Source: JAAYGD01 sp964428195 (GTDB taxonomy: Bacteria; Bacillota_I; Bacilli_A; RF39; UBA660). Taken from it: a stretch of 9,285 bases of DNA. Location: positions 1-9,285 of the forward strand of contig CAYRXC010000033.1 in NCBI GenBank assembly GCA_964428195.1. The letters are read 5' to 3'. The translations under genes were made by a program, and so were the position numbers. Below the pieces are notes generated by a model. The model was given only the letters and a program-made list of their open reading frames with translations. It searched no databases and had not been told where the DNA came from. Each line of letters opens with the position of its first letter. The stretch's first letter is position 1. Below are positions 1-6,119 of the stretch, piece after piece.

Positions 1-688
1 TTGTGAGTTGATTATGACTAAACGCATAACTTCCTATACTTGTTACGCTATTTGGAATTGTTATACTTGTTAGTGTATTATATGCAAAAGCAAAATCTCC
101 TATGCTTGTTACACTATCTGGAATTATCAAACTTGTTAGTTCATTATTATAAAAAGCATGGTCTTCTATTGTTGTTACGCTATTTCCAATAATTATACTT
201 ATTAAGTTACACTCACTTAACGCAAAAGATCCTATATTTATTACACCATTTGGGATAGTTACATTTTCTTTTTTTGCGCCTCCATACCCAATAATTTTAG
301 ATGCATTTATACTTCCATCTGAATTTCTATCATAGATAAAAGCTTGATTATCAGGAAGTAGATTGTTATTAAAAGCACCTTTTCCAACACTAATTAAACC
401 AGTCCCAATCGATATACTAGTTAACTGATTATTTGCAAAAGCACCATTTCCTAAACTTTCCACTCCATTTCCTATTGTTGCACTGATTAGTTGATTATCT
501 TGAAAAGCATAATCTCCTATACTTATTACACTATCTGGAATTATTATATTAGTTAATTGATTACCCGCAAAAGCAGAATCACTTATAGTAATAATACTAT
601 TGCCCATTTTCAAGTAATTAATACTGTTGTAAGCAAAAGCATATTCTCCAATCTCTTTAACTGTGTTTGGAATAACTACACTTTTAAT
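1..688 (-). repeat. LRR-coding repeat array of the second module
   Basis: Repeated 66-69 bp units encode 22-23-residue LRRs. On the plus strand they show as recurring CTTGTTACRCTATYTGG-like blocks near 37, 106 and 172. The array is interrupted by the LPDN/YGGA island at about 257-379. It continues past the left edge. It is protein-coding, not an intergenic repeat. Confidence 0.85.
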
Positions 689-2098
689 AGGGTAAACATC
701 AAAATATTCATAATAAAACGCTCTTGATCCAATTTCTATAACAGTTTTTCCGTCCAATGTACTAGGAATAACTACATCAAGTGGGCAAGAAGAAGTGTCA
801 TAGTCATAAATATAAGTCTCCGTTGAATTAATATACCCTGTTGAAAAACAAGAATCTGGAATTGGAGGTGCATCAAGTGTTAAGTATTTCCAAGTACAAT
901 TCAGACAATTTGCTGAATAAGTTCCACCCAAACTTCCATAATACTCGACATATGATTGAAAAAAAGTCTCAGAAATCGAGTATTCTGTAATAAATACATT
1001 TTCTGGAATTGTTAAGCCTTTAATATCAGAAGCAACAAATACGTTATCTTCTATTGATGTAACACTATCTGGAATAACTACATCTTTATTAGCTCCCCCA
1101 TAACTAACCAAAAAGCTTTTGTTTTCGGTGCCATCTGGATTTCGCCCAAAAATGAGTGCCTTATTATCTGGAAGGTGATTTTTATTAAAAGCTCCTATTC
1201 CAATTGATGTAACACTAGAAGGTATATCTAGATCTGTTAGTTCATTATATATGAACGCATAATTTCCAATACTAATTAATGATGATGGTAACACTATTTC
1301 TGTTAAATCATTTTTTGCAAAAGCATAATCTCCAATATACTTAATAGTATTTGGAAGTATTACGCTTTTTATTATATTTTGGCCTTTTTTTAGTTCCACA
1401 TATTCTCTATAAGCTAATTCAGAAGTTTTTTTATGTTCTAAGCTATTATCATTAAAAACTAACAAATTATCAACACTATTTTTTTTATCTTTCATAGATG
1501 AATAATGAATTGTATTATCAAAAGCATGAGATTCAATTGATGTTACGGGCAAGCCATCTATTTTTTCAGGAATAACTATATCAGCAGTACAATCATTATC
1601 CCAATAATTATAATAAGAATAATTAGTTGAATATATTACTATTTCTCCTTCAGGATACTCATAATAACCAAAGCAATAACTCGGAGTTTCTTCTACTACT
1701 TCACAATTTTCTACATCTTTTGTAATTATTATCTCTTCACTAAATGTTTTTTTTGTAGCACACCATTTATCATTATGAACTGCTAATGAAACTAAACTTT
1801 CATTATTAATTCGAATTGACCCACTGTCAGGAAGCTTCCCATTAACATATAAGGATTCTCCCACAAAAACTCCATCTTCAATAATGTAATGTTTTTCTCC
1901 GTTCATACCTTCTTGAATATGCTGATTTAATGCTTCTTTTACAAGATTTTCTCCTGTTATTCTGAAAGATTCTTTATCAGACGCTTCTACTGCACCCAAT
2001 ATTCTAGGAACAGCGATAACAAGTATGACTGTTAAAACAACTATAACAGCCAACAATTCAATCATAGTAAATGCTCTTTTATTATTTTTTTTAATCAT
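1..2098 (-). CDS. Prepilin-like leucine-rich-repeat (LRR_5/BspA type) surface protein, 3' end outside window
   Basis: Open for 699 codons from the ATG at 2098 to the left edge with no stop, so the C-terminus is missing. Seen: a short basic leader (MIKKNNKRA), then FTMIELLAVIVVL and a hydrophobic helix to about residue 30, i.e. a type IV prepilin/pseudopilin signal with Glu at +5 and Ala instead of Gly at -1. Residues 31-140 form a pilin-like head with Cys113 and Cys132. Two LRR modules follow, starting near CFGYYEY (142) and CFSTGY (417), with repeats of the form IPxSVTSIGxxAFxxNxLTS, period 23 residues. Each module carries an LPDN...YGGA island (about 304-344 and 574-614). A cap-like segment (376-403, FF..YVEYY..GGTYS) closes the first module. 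Known: such LRR repeats occur in adhesins and surface proteins. Inference: a membrane-anchored, surface-displayed binding protein of unknown ligand. The start is supported by AGGAG at about 2108-2104. No pilus assembly genes are in the window. Confidence 0.9.
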   Translation of the reverse strand, partial: MIKKNNKRAFTMIELLAVIVVLTVILVIAVPRILGAVEASDKESFRITGENLVKEALNQHIQEGMNGEKHYIIEDGVFVGESLYVNGKLPDSGSIRINNESLVSLAVHNDKWCATKKTFSEEIIITKDVENCEVVEETPSYCFGYYEYPEGEIVIYSTNYSYYNYWDNDCTADIVIPEKIDGLPVTSIESHAFDNTIHYSSMKDKKNSVDNLLVFNDNSLEHKKTSELAYREYVELKKGQNIIKSVILPNTIKYIGDYAFAKNDLTEIVLPSSLISIGNYAFIYNELTDLDIPSSVTSIGIGAFNKNHLPDNKALIFGRNPDGTENKSFLVSYGGANKDVVIPDSVTSIEDNVFVASDIKGLTIPENVFITEYSISETFFQSYVEYYGSLGGTYSANCLNCTWKYLTLDAPPIPDSCFSTGYINSTETYIYDYDTSSCPLDVVIPSTLDGKTVIEIGSRAFYYEYFDVYPIKSVVIPNTVKEIGEYAFAYNSINYLKMGNSIITISDSAFAGNQLTNIIIPDSVISIGDYAFQDNQLISATIGNGVESLGNGAFANNQLTSISIGTGLISVGKGAFNNNLLPDNQAFIYDRNSDGSINASKIIGYGGAKKENVTIPNGVINIGSFALSECNLISIIIGNSVTTIEDHAFYNNELTSLIIPDSVTSIGDFAFAYNTLTSITIPNSVTSIGSYAFSHNQLT
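1067..1189 (-). repeat. First copy of the LPDN...RNxDG...YGGA island inside the LRR region
   Basis: This segment encodes residues 304-344 and includes LPDNKALIFGRNPDG and YGGANKDVVIP. It is paralogous to the segment at about 257-379, which encodes LPDNQAFIYDRNSDG and YGGAKKENVTIP at residues 574-614. In both copies it follows an LRR ending in GAFN and leads back into an IPxxVxxI repeat. The two copies are diverged but align without gaps, which points to an old module duplication. Confidence 0.75.
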
Positions 2099-2121
2099 AC
2101 ATTCTCCTATATTATAAAAAT

Positions 2122-2151
2122 ATTATACCACAAAAAAATAATTTATTTTAA
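2122..2151 (-). promoter_or_regulatory. Probable promoter of the prepilin-LRR gene (extended -10)
   Basis: On the minus strand TGGTATAAT (2130-2122) is a perfect -10 with an upstream TG (extended -10). The best -35 is weak, TTAAAA at 2151-2146 with an 18-base spacer, and falls in the loop of the dnaI terminator hairpin. A start near 2115 would leave a leader of about 17 bases carrying AGGAG ahead of the ATG at 2098. Confidence 0.6.
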
Positions 2152-2160
2152 AAATTATTT
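2132..2160 (-). terminator. AT-only terminator overlapping the dnaI stop
   Basis: On the minus strand AAATAATTT (2160-2152) and AAATTATTT (2144-2136) can form a perfect 9-bp stem with a 7-base loop, ending in a run of T (2138-2132). The dnaI TAA (2157-2155) lies inside the ascending arm. The lack of any G-C pair makes it weak, so some readthrough into the LRR gene is possible. Confidence 0.5.
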
Positions 2161-3060
2161 TCTTAAATTTTCAGAATTCATTTCTAAATCAATAGTTAAA
2201 GTCCTTATTCTTTCCATTATTCTTCTTGCTTTTAATTTATCTGTATTGCCTTTAGTTAAAGATAAATGATTTTCTAATTCTTCCATATTAAAATTTGAAG
2301 TAAAAAATGTAGTTAATTTAGAATCCATTCTAAATTGAAGAATAGTTCCTAATACTTCATCTCTTGCCCAAGGTGAAAGGTTTTCAGCACCAATATCATC
2401 TATAAGTAATAATGGAACTTTTTTAATCATTTCAAATTTTTCTTTAAAATCATCATCAAACGAAGCTTTTAAATCTCTCAATAATTCAGGGAAATGAACA
2501 GCAGCACTTTTTATATCTTTTTTTGATAACTCATTGAAAGCTGCAACTATCAAGTATGTTTTTCCACATCCAAAATTCCCATGTAAAAATAAGCCTTTTG
2601 AAGGATTCTTAATATCATAAGTTTTAACAAAATTTTGCAACCATAAAATAGTCTCTTTTCTATTTTTATCAGAAGTAAATATATCTTTCATTCTTGCTTT
2701 TGCTATTGCTTCTGGAATATCAAATAAATATATATTTTTATTTTTTTCTTTTACTTCTGATTCTTTATATTTACATGCTTGATAGTAAAAAGAAAGATTA
2801 TCTTGATTAATTTTATGATTTAAATAAAAACCATTTAATTCATTTTTACAATACTCTAAACCTTTACAATCCTTACAATTATTCGATTCTAAAACACAAG
2901 TTTCTAATCTTGAAGTATATTTCATCAATATTTCATGTGTTAATTTTATTGAAGAAATATATCTTTCAAAATCTTTATTACTCATTGCTTTTCTGTACTC
3001 ATTTTCCAGTTTTTTAGTATCAAATTTTGTAAAAAATTTAGTATCTTTTATGTTCTTCAT
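2155..3060 (-). CDS. dnaI: DnaI-type replicative helicase loader (AAA+ ATPase)
   Basis: 301 residues, close to the usual length of B. subtilis DnaI (about 311). Known role: it loads the hexameric replicative helicase onto DNA at oriC and at restart sites, together with DnaB and DnaD. Seen: an N-terminal domain (1-100) with C62-x2-C65, H82 and C96, matching the spacing of the DnaI zinc site. The AAA+ domain has Walker A GNFGCGKT (161-168), Walker B LLLIDD (217-222), a TSN sensor-1 motif (254-256) and a C-terminal RIMERIR (280-286) with the likely arginine finger. Extra cysteines at 55 and 71 lie beside the zinc site. The gene follows dnaB by 8 bases, and its AGGAG (3070-3066) overlaps the dnaB stop codon, so translation is probably coupled. 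Start chosen from this RBS and the MKN N-terminus. The absence of other replication genes downstream is a local difference from Bacillus. Confidence 0.95.
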   Translation of the reverse strand: MKNIKDTKFFTKFDTKKLENEYRKAMSNKDFERYISSIKLTHEILMKYTSRLETCVLESNNCKDCKGLEYCKNELNGFYLNHKINQDNLSFYYQACKYKESEVKEKNKNIYLFDIPEAIAKARMKDIFTSDKNRKETILWLQNFVKTYDIKNPSKGLFLHGNFGCGKTYLIVAAFNELSKKDIKSAAVHFPELLRDLKASFDDDFKEKFEMIKKVPLLLIDDIGAENLSPWARDEVLGTILQFRMDSKLTTFFTSNFNMEELENHLSLTKGNTDKLKARRIMERIRTLTIDLEMNSENLRK

Positions 3061-3068
3061 AACAACTC

Positions 3069-4349
3069 CTATTCGAATTCTTTAAGCATTTCCTTTAATT
3101 CTTGTTCCTCTTCTTTTGACATATTACTTTTTTCTATTTTTTTATCATACCAATTTGGTAAATTATCTATTTTAGTTTTTTCTGTAGTATCTTTACTATT
3201 TTTGTTTTTATTAAATTCTTTTTTAGCTTGCTTCATAGCATCTTCAGCATTATTAATACCTAACATCTTCCATTGACTAGCTATAGCTTCTACATAGTTG
3301 TTGTTTAGCTTCTTGTCGTTTGTTCTAAGTACATAATCTACTAATACATTTATTACACCCGGTTCTAATTCTTGATCTACCATTAAACTTTCAAGCAATG
3401 TTATATCTCTTTTTGTTGGTTTAGCTCCTTTATATCTCGACTTTAAAAAATCATAAGGAGATACATTTTCAAAGCAATTGATCAATTCTTCTCTTGAACC
3501 AATAGGCTTCTTATCTTGAACATTATTTTTGGATGCATAAATCAATGTAGGATTCTTACCTTTGTTTTCAAATAAATAATAATTCTTAGAGTTCTTTTTT
3601 AACTCGGTTTCACTTATTTCTCCCTTATCATTTAAGGAATTAATTATTATATTTACCATAGTCATATTATCATAATTATATAGATATGCTAACTTATTTA
3701 TTAATTTTTTTAGTTTTTCAGATAATACATTTTCTCCCATTGCTCTTTTTAAAGAAGACTCTATGAACTCATAATCAACAAAATTATCGATGATTATATC
3801 CAACTTATCTTTCTTTTTTATGTCTTTTACAGTAACATCTTCAATTTCTTTTGAAGTCATTCTGTACAAATCACTAAATTTAGTACTTACATTATCAAAC
3901 CCTTCAAAATTAATTTTAGGATTTTTAAAATAACTTATTATAGAATCATACTCTTTCTTTCCAACTGAAGAGAATAAAGAAAAAGATAGTATTGGATTAT
4001 TGAAAAATTCCGATGGATTAAGAGGAGAAAATAATTCATAAACATAATTATTTATATCTCCACTTTTATAATAAGTTTTTATTAAACCTAAGGCTTCTAA
4101 TTTTTTTCTTGAAGATACTATTTCATCTAAATTTAATTTTGTATAACTCATCAAGTGATGATGAGTATACTCATTACTTACTACTTCTCCTCTATTCAAG
4201 TCTGACCACAAAGAAAAATATAAATTGATTGCTGATCCTCCAATAATTGGTTGGTAAAGAATATTTAATATTCTTCTATCAGAATCATTTAGCATTGCTT
4301 TGTTTATTACAACATAAGAATCAACTGGAAATATAGATACAAATTTCAT
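3069..4349 (-). CDS. dnaB: DnaB-type (DnaD/DnaB family) replication initiation and primosome protein
   Basis: 426 residues, near the length of Bacillus DnaB (about 470). It is the helicase co-loader and membrane-associated initiation protein, not the E. coli DnaB helicase. Seen: an N-terminal winged-helix-like domain (about 15-115) with the family signature LYQPIIGGSAINLYFSLW (31-48). A linker and mid region follow (about 165-290). A C-terminal DnaD-like domain starts at SPYDFLKSRYKG (297-308) and ends in YVEAIASQW (352-360), which is the YxxxIxxxW DNA-binding motif of this domain. The charged tail (380-426) is probably flexible. Known: the protein remodels or recruits oriC DNA and works with DnaD and DnaI. 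It is the first gene of a dnaB-dnaI unit, as in many Bacilli. The start at 4349 has GGTGAT about 6 bases upstream. No dnaD is seen here. Confidence 0.93.
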   Translation of the reverse strand: MKFVSIFPVDSYVVINKAMLNDSDRRILNILYQPIIGGSAINLYFSLWSDLNRGEVVSNEYTHHHLMSYTKLNLDEIVSSRKKLEALGLIKTYYKSGDINNYVYELFSPLNPSEFFNNPILSFSLFSSVGKKEYDSIISYFKNPKINFEGFDNVSTKFSDLYRMTSKEIEDVTVKDIKKKDKLDIIIDNFVDYEFIESSLKRAMGENVLSEKLKKLINKLAYLYNYDNMTMVNIIINSLNDKGEISETELKKNSKNYYLFENKGKNPTLIYASKNNVQDKKPIGSREELINCFENVSPYDFLKSRYKGAKPTKRDITLLESLMVDQELEPGVINVLVDYVLRTNDKKLNNNYVEAIASQWKMLGINNAEDAMKQAKKEFNKNKNSKDTTEKTKIDNLPNWYDKKIEKSNMSKEEEQELKEMLKEFE

Positions 4350-4369
4350 AATATCACCATCTTTTTTAT

Positions 4370-4378
4370 ATTATATCA
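4370..4378 (-). promoter_or_regulatory. Extended -10 promoter of dnaB-dnaI
   Basis: On the minus strand TGATATAAT (4378-4370) is a perfect extended -10. The -35 position at 16-18 bases spacing falls in the T-tract of the preceding terminator (GGTTTT/TTTTTT), a poor match that the TG motif could offset. The predicted start is near 4363, leaving a leader of about 14 bases with GGTGAT before the ATG at 4349. Confidence 0.65.
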
Positions 4379-4390
4379 TTTTTTTACAAT

Positions 4391-4416
4391 AAAAAAACCT
4401 AATATATTATTTAGGT
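4391..4416 (-). terminator. Rho-independent terminator between the 270-aa gene and dnaB
   Basis: Minus-strand ACCTAA (4416-4411) pairs with TTAGGT (4402-4397) across an 8-base AT-rich loop, followed directly by seven T (4397-4391, the first T also closing the stem). It ends the yebC unit. T-rich sequence on the other side could make it work on the plus strand too, but no gene there needs it. The TAA of the 16-codon ORF lies in the ascending arm. Confidence 0.75.
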
Positions 4417-4461
4417 CTTTTTGTTAATTGATTTTACCTTGTGCTCAAAAGAAAATTCCAT
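4411..4461 (-). CDS. Possible 16-codon small ORF or leader peptide
   Basis: ATG at 4461 reads MEFSFEHKVKSINKKT and stops at TAA (4413-4411). AGGGGGG stands 2 bases before the ATG, with the same TAATTAGGGGGG block that precedes the 270-residue gene at 5307. The stop falls inside the terminator stem, so a translating ribosome would cover the ascending arm. It could be a small protein, a leader peptide that affects readthrough into dnaB-dnaI, or chance. The peptide has no run of a single amino acid that would suggest classic amino-acid attenuation. The short RBS spacing argues for caution. Confidence 0.35.
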   Translation of the reverse strand: MEFSFEHKVKSINKKT

Positions 4462-4494
4462 AACCCCCCTAATTATAAGAAAGATTATATTACT

Positions 4495-5307
4495 TTAAGG
4501 TAGTCTTTTTATTCCTTCATTGCACAATTGCTCTATAACTCGACATTGTTCTGCTTTCTTTGCTATTTCTTCTTTCATTACTCTGTAATAATTTGCAATT
4601 TTATTTAATCCTTCTTTTCTATCTCTTAAATATTCTACTCTATCACTTTCAAGTTTTGAAAAATCTATATTTCTTCTTAATTCTTCATAAATGAAAGGAT
4701 AATGTTTCAAAACAAATTTTACTACATTTTTATCTTCTATATCAACACATTCTTCTAACCCACAAAAGAAATGATCTTTTGTTTCTTTGTATAAAGGATT
4801 ATTTAATACTACTATTTCCTTGCTTTCAATCAATCTCAATATTTCTTCTTCGCTATATTTCTTATGAGTATCAAGATCAAAATCATTTCTATAATTTACA
4901 AAACATAATATTGGTCTGAAATTAGAGCCATCTCTGATGTATACATTTATTATTCCTTTTTTTGAATCTTTTCCTAGAATTTTGTCAATATATTCATTTT
5001 GTTTTTGCATTGAAATAGAAGGCTTATATATATGACTATAATGTTCTAAATAATGTTCAATATTCGTTTTATTTTGTCTTAATGATTCAAAAACACGCAT
5101 TTCAAGACTCATTTGCATTGTAATACAAACAATTAAATTCAATCTATTATCTGCTTTAAATTTTTCGTCGTCGTTTATTACTGCTTTATTAAATTTTGTA
5201 ATAGTAATAGGTCCTATGCTTTCTTCAATAATAGCACTTGGATCTTCAATATCATTAATCATTTCAATTATCGAATCCATGTCCAACTTTTTTAATATAC
5301 TTTTCAT
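4495..5307 (-). CDS. Hypothetical 270-residue soluble protein, second gene of the yebC unit
   Basis: I do not recognise this family. The product is 270 residues, with no signal peptide and no membrane segment. It looks mixed alpha/beta: an N-terminal acidic helical part (1-30), a hydrophobic helix around NLIVCITMQMSLEM (57-70), a strand-rich centre (about 117-170, including INVYIRDG and RPILCFVNYR), and a charged helical C-terminus (205-265) that could form a coiled coil. No nucleotide-binding loop or obvious catalytic motif was seen; C182 and C187 are the closest cysteine pair, with C255 and C262 near the end. The start at 5307 is 18 bases after the yebC stop and is preceded by AGGGGGG with only 3 bases of spacing, which is unusual. 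It is probably co-transcribed with yebC because no terminator separates them, and it ends before the terminator at 4416-4391. Confidence 0.8.
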   Translation of the reverse strand: MKSILKKLDMDSIIEMINDIEDPSAIIEESIGPITITKFNKAVINDDEKFKADNRLNLIVCITMQMSLEMRVFESLRQNKTNIEHYLEHYSHIYKPSISMQKQNEYIDKILGKDSKKGIINVYIRDGSNFRPILCFVNYRNDFDLDTHKKYSEEEILRLIESKEIVVLNNPLYKETKDHFFCGLEECVDIEDKNVVKFVLKHYPFIYEELRRNIDFSKLESDRVEYLRDRKEGLNKIANYYRVMKEEIAKKAEQCRVIEQLCNEGIKRLP

Positions 5308-5325
5308 TTTCCCCCCTAATTAATA

Positions 5326-6036
5326 CTATAATTCTACATTGTGATATATTTCTTTTACATCTTCAACGTTATCTAGCATCTCGATTAATTTGTTGAATTG
5401 CTCTAATTCATCACCCTCTAATTTTATTTTTTCTTTAGGGAGTGTGGTTAATTCATCAAGTTCAAATATCAATCCTTCATTATATTTTAACATTGCAGAT
5501 TTAATTTTGAAATAATCTTGTGGTAAACCATACAATGTAATTACTCCGTCCTCTTCTTCTATGTCTGCATTAACATCACCATCTAATAGAGCTTCTATTA
5601 CTTCATCTTCAGTTAACCCTTTAAAAGATAATATTGCTAAATCTTCATATAGATAAGATACGGAATTTAATGCTCCTAATTTGCATTTGGTTTTTGAAAA
5701 TACTGTTCTGATATCACTTATTGTCCTATTAACATTATCTGTTAGGCAATCTATTAATACTGTCGAACTTCCTGGCCCAAATCCTTCATATCTATATTTT
5801 TCATATGATTCATCGATTCCGCTTTTAACTTTGTCTATTGCTCTTTTAATAATATCACTTGGGATTTGATCTTTTTTAGCTTTATCGATTAATCTTTTTA
5901 ATGATGGATTAGCATCAGGATCAGTAGATTTTTTTGCTTCATTATAAACTTCTTTTGCATACATAGTATATAGTTTTGCTTTTGCTGCTCCAGTCTTTTG
6001 GATTGAAGCCTTTCTGACTTCATAAGCTCTTCCCAT
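5326..6036 (-). CDS. yebC: YebC/PmpR/TACO1-family protein
   Basis: 236 residues, close to the usual 235-250. Known: the family was first annotated as transcriptional regulators (PmpR). TACO1 and bacterial YebC-type proteins have since been tied to translation, including relief of ribosome stalling at proline-rich stretches. Seen: the MGRAYEVRKASIQKTGAAK start and a helical N-terminal domain (1-75) ending at IKRAIDKVKSG, then the diagnostic YRYEGFGPG (81-89), NVNRTISDIR (101-110) and SVSYLYED (125-132). The C-terminal domain ends with VEDVKEIYHNVEL. All three YebC domains look intact. The YHNV ending resembles the YeeI/YeeN-like branch, while the N-terminus resembles variants I recall from Erysipelotrichia and Mollicutes; the branch is uncertain. 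AGAGG (6047-6043) supports the start. It has its own strong promoter at 6115-6088 and is followed by the 270-residue gene. Confidence 0.95.
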   Translation of the reverse strand: MGRAYEVRKASIQKTGAAKAKLYTMYAKEVYNEAKKSTDPDANPSLKRLIDKAKKDQIPSDIIKRAIDKVKSGIDESYEKYRYEGFGPGSSTVLIDCLTDNVNRTISDIRTVFSKTKCKLGALNSVSYLYEDLAILSFKGLTEDEVIEALLDGDVNADIEEEDGVITLYGLPQDYFKIKSAMLKYNEGLIFELDELTTLPKEKIKLEGDELEQFNKLIEMLDNVEDVKEIYHNVEL

Positions 6037-6052
6037 TTTATTCCTCTTTTCT

Positions 6053-6100
6053 AAAAAAATAAGCTATATAGAAACCTTTCGGTTTATATTATATAACTTA
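6053..6100 (-). terminator. Terminator of the HerA unit, with an embedded promoter
   Basis: Minus strand: an outer stem TAAGTTATATA (6100-6090) with TATATAGCTTA (6070-6060), including one G-U pair, and an inner stem AAACC (6085-6081) with GGTTT (6076-6072) closed by a GAAA tetraloop. A 4x1 internal loop lies between them. Seven T follow (6059-6053). It ends transcripts coming from the HerA gene, whose stop is 20 bases before the hairpin. The yebC -10 box is inside the ascending arm. Confidence 0.8.
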
Positions 6101-6115
6101 GTTTTTATTTGTCAA
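6088..6115 (-). promoter_or_regulatory. Consensus promoter of the yebC unit
   Basis: Minus strand TTGACA (6115-6110), a 16-base spacer, and TATAAT (6093-6088): both hexamers are perfect sigma-70/SigA matches. The -35 lies 4 bases after the HerA stop codon. The expected start near 6081 is at the tip of the upstream terminator hairpin, so new transcripts carry only its descending arm. Confidence 0.85.
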
Positions 6116-6119
6116 TATT

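Noticed and set aside
1..1345. Regular DNA repeats of about 66-69 bp resembling a CRISPR or tandem array
   Set aside because: They keep one open frame and translate to LRRs; there are no constant repeats with unique spacers.
2111..2116. A second TATAAT upstream of the prepilin-LRR gene
   Set aside because: It lies only a few bases before the AGGAG site, so a transcript from it would barely include the RBS; the TGGTATAAT at 2130-2122 is better placed.
4472..4477. A TATAAT on the minus strand just before AGGGGGG, as a promoter for the small ORF
   Set aside because: No acceptable -35 at 16-18 bases (the hexamer there is CCTTAA), and a start from it would leave almost no leader.
5681..5869. Plus-strand ORF of 62 codons opposite yebC
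   Set aside because: It is a shadow of the yebC reading frame; no RBS, promoter or recognisable product.
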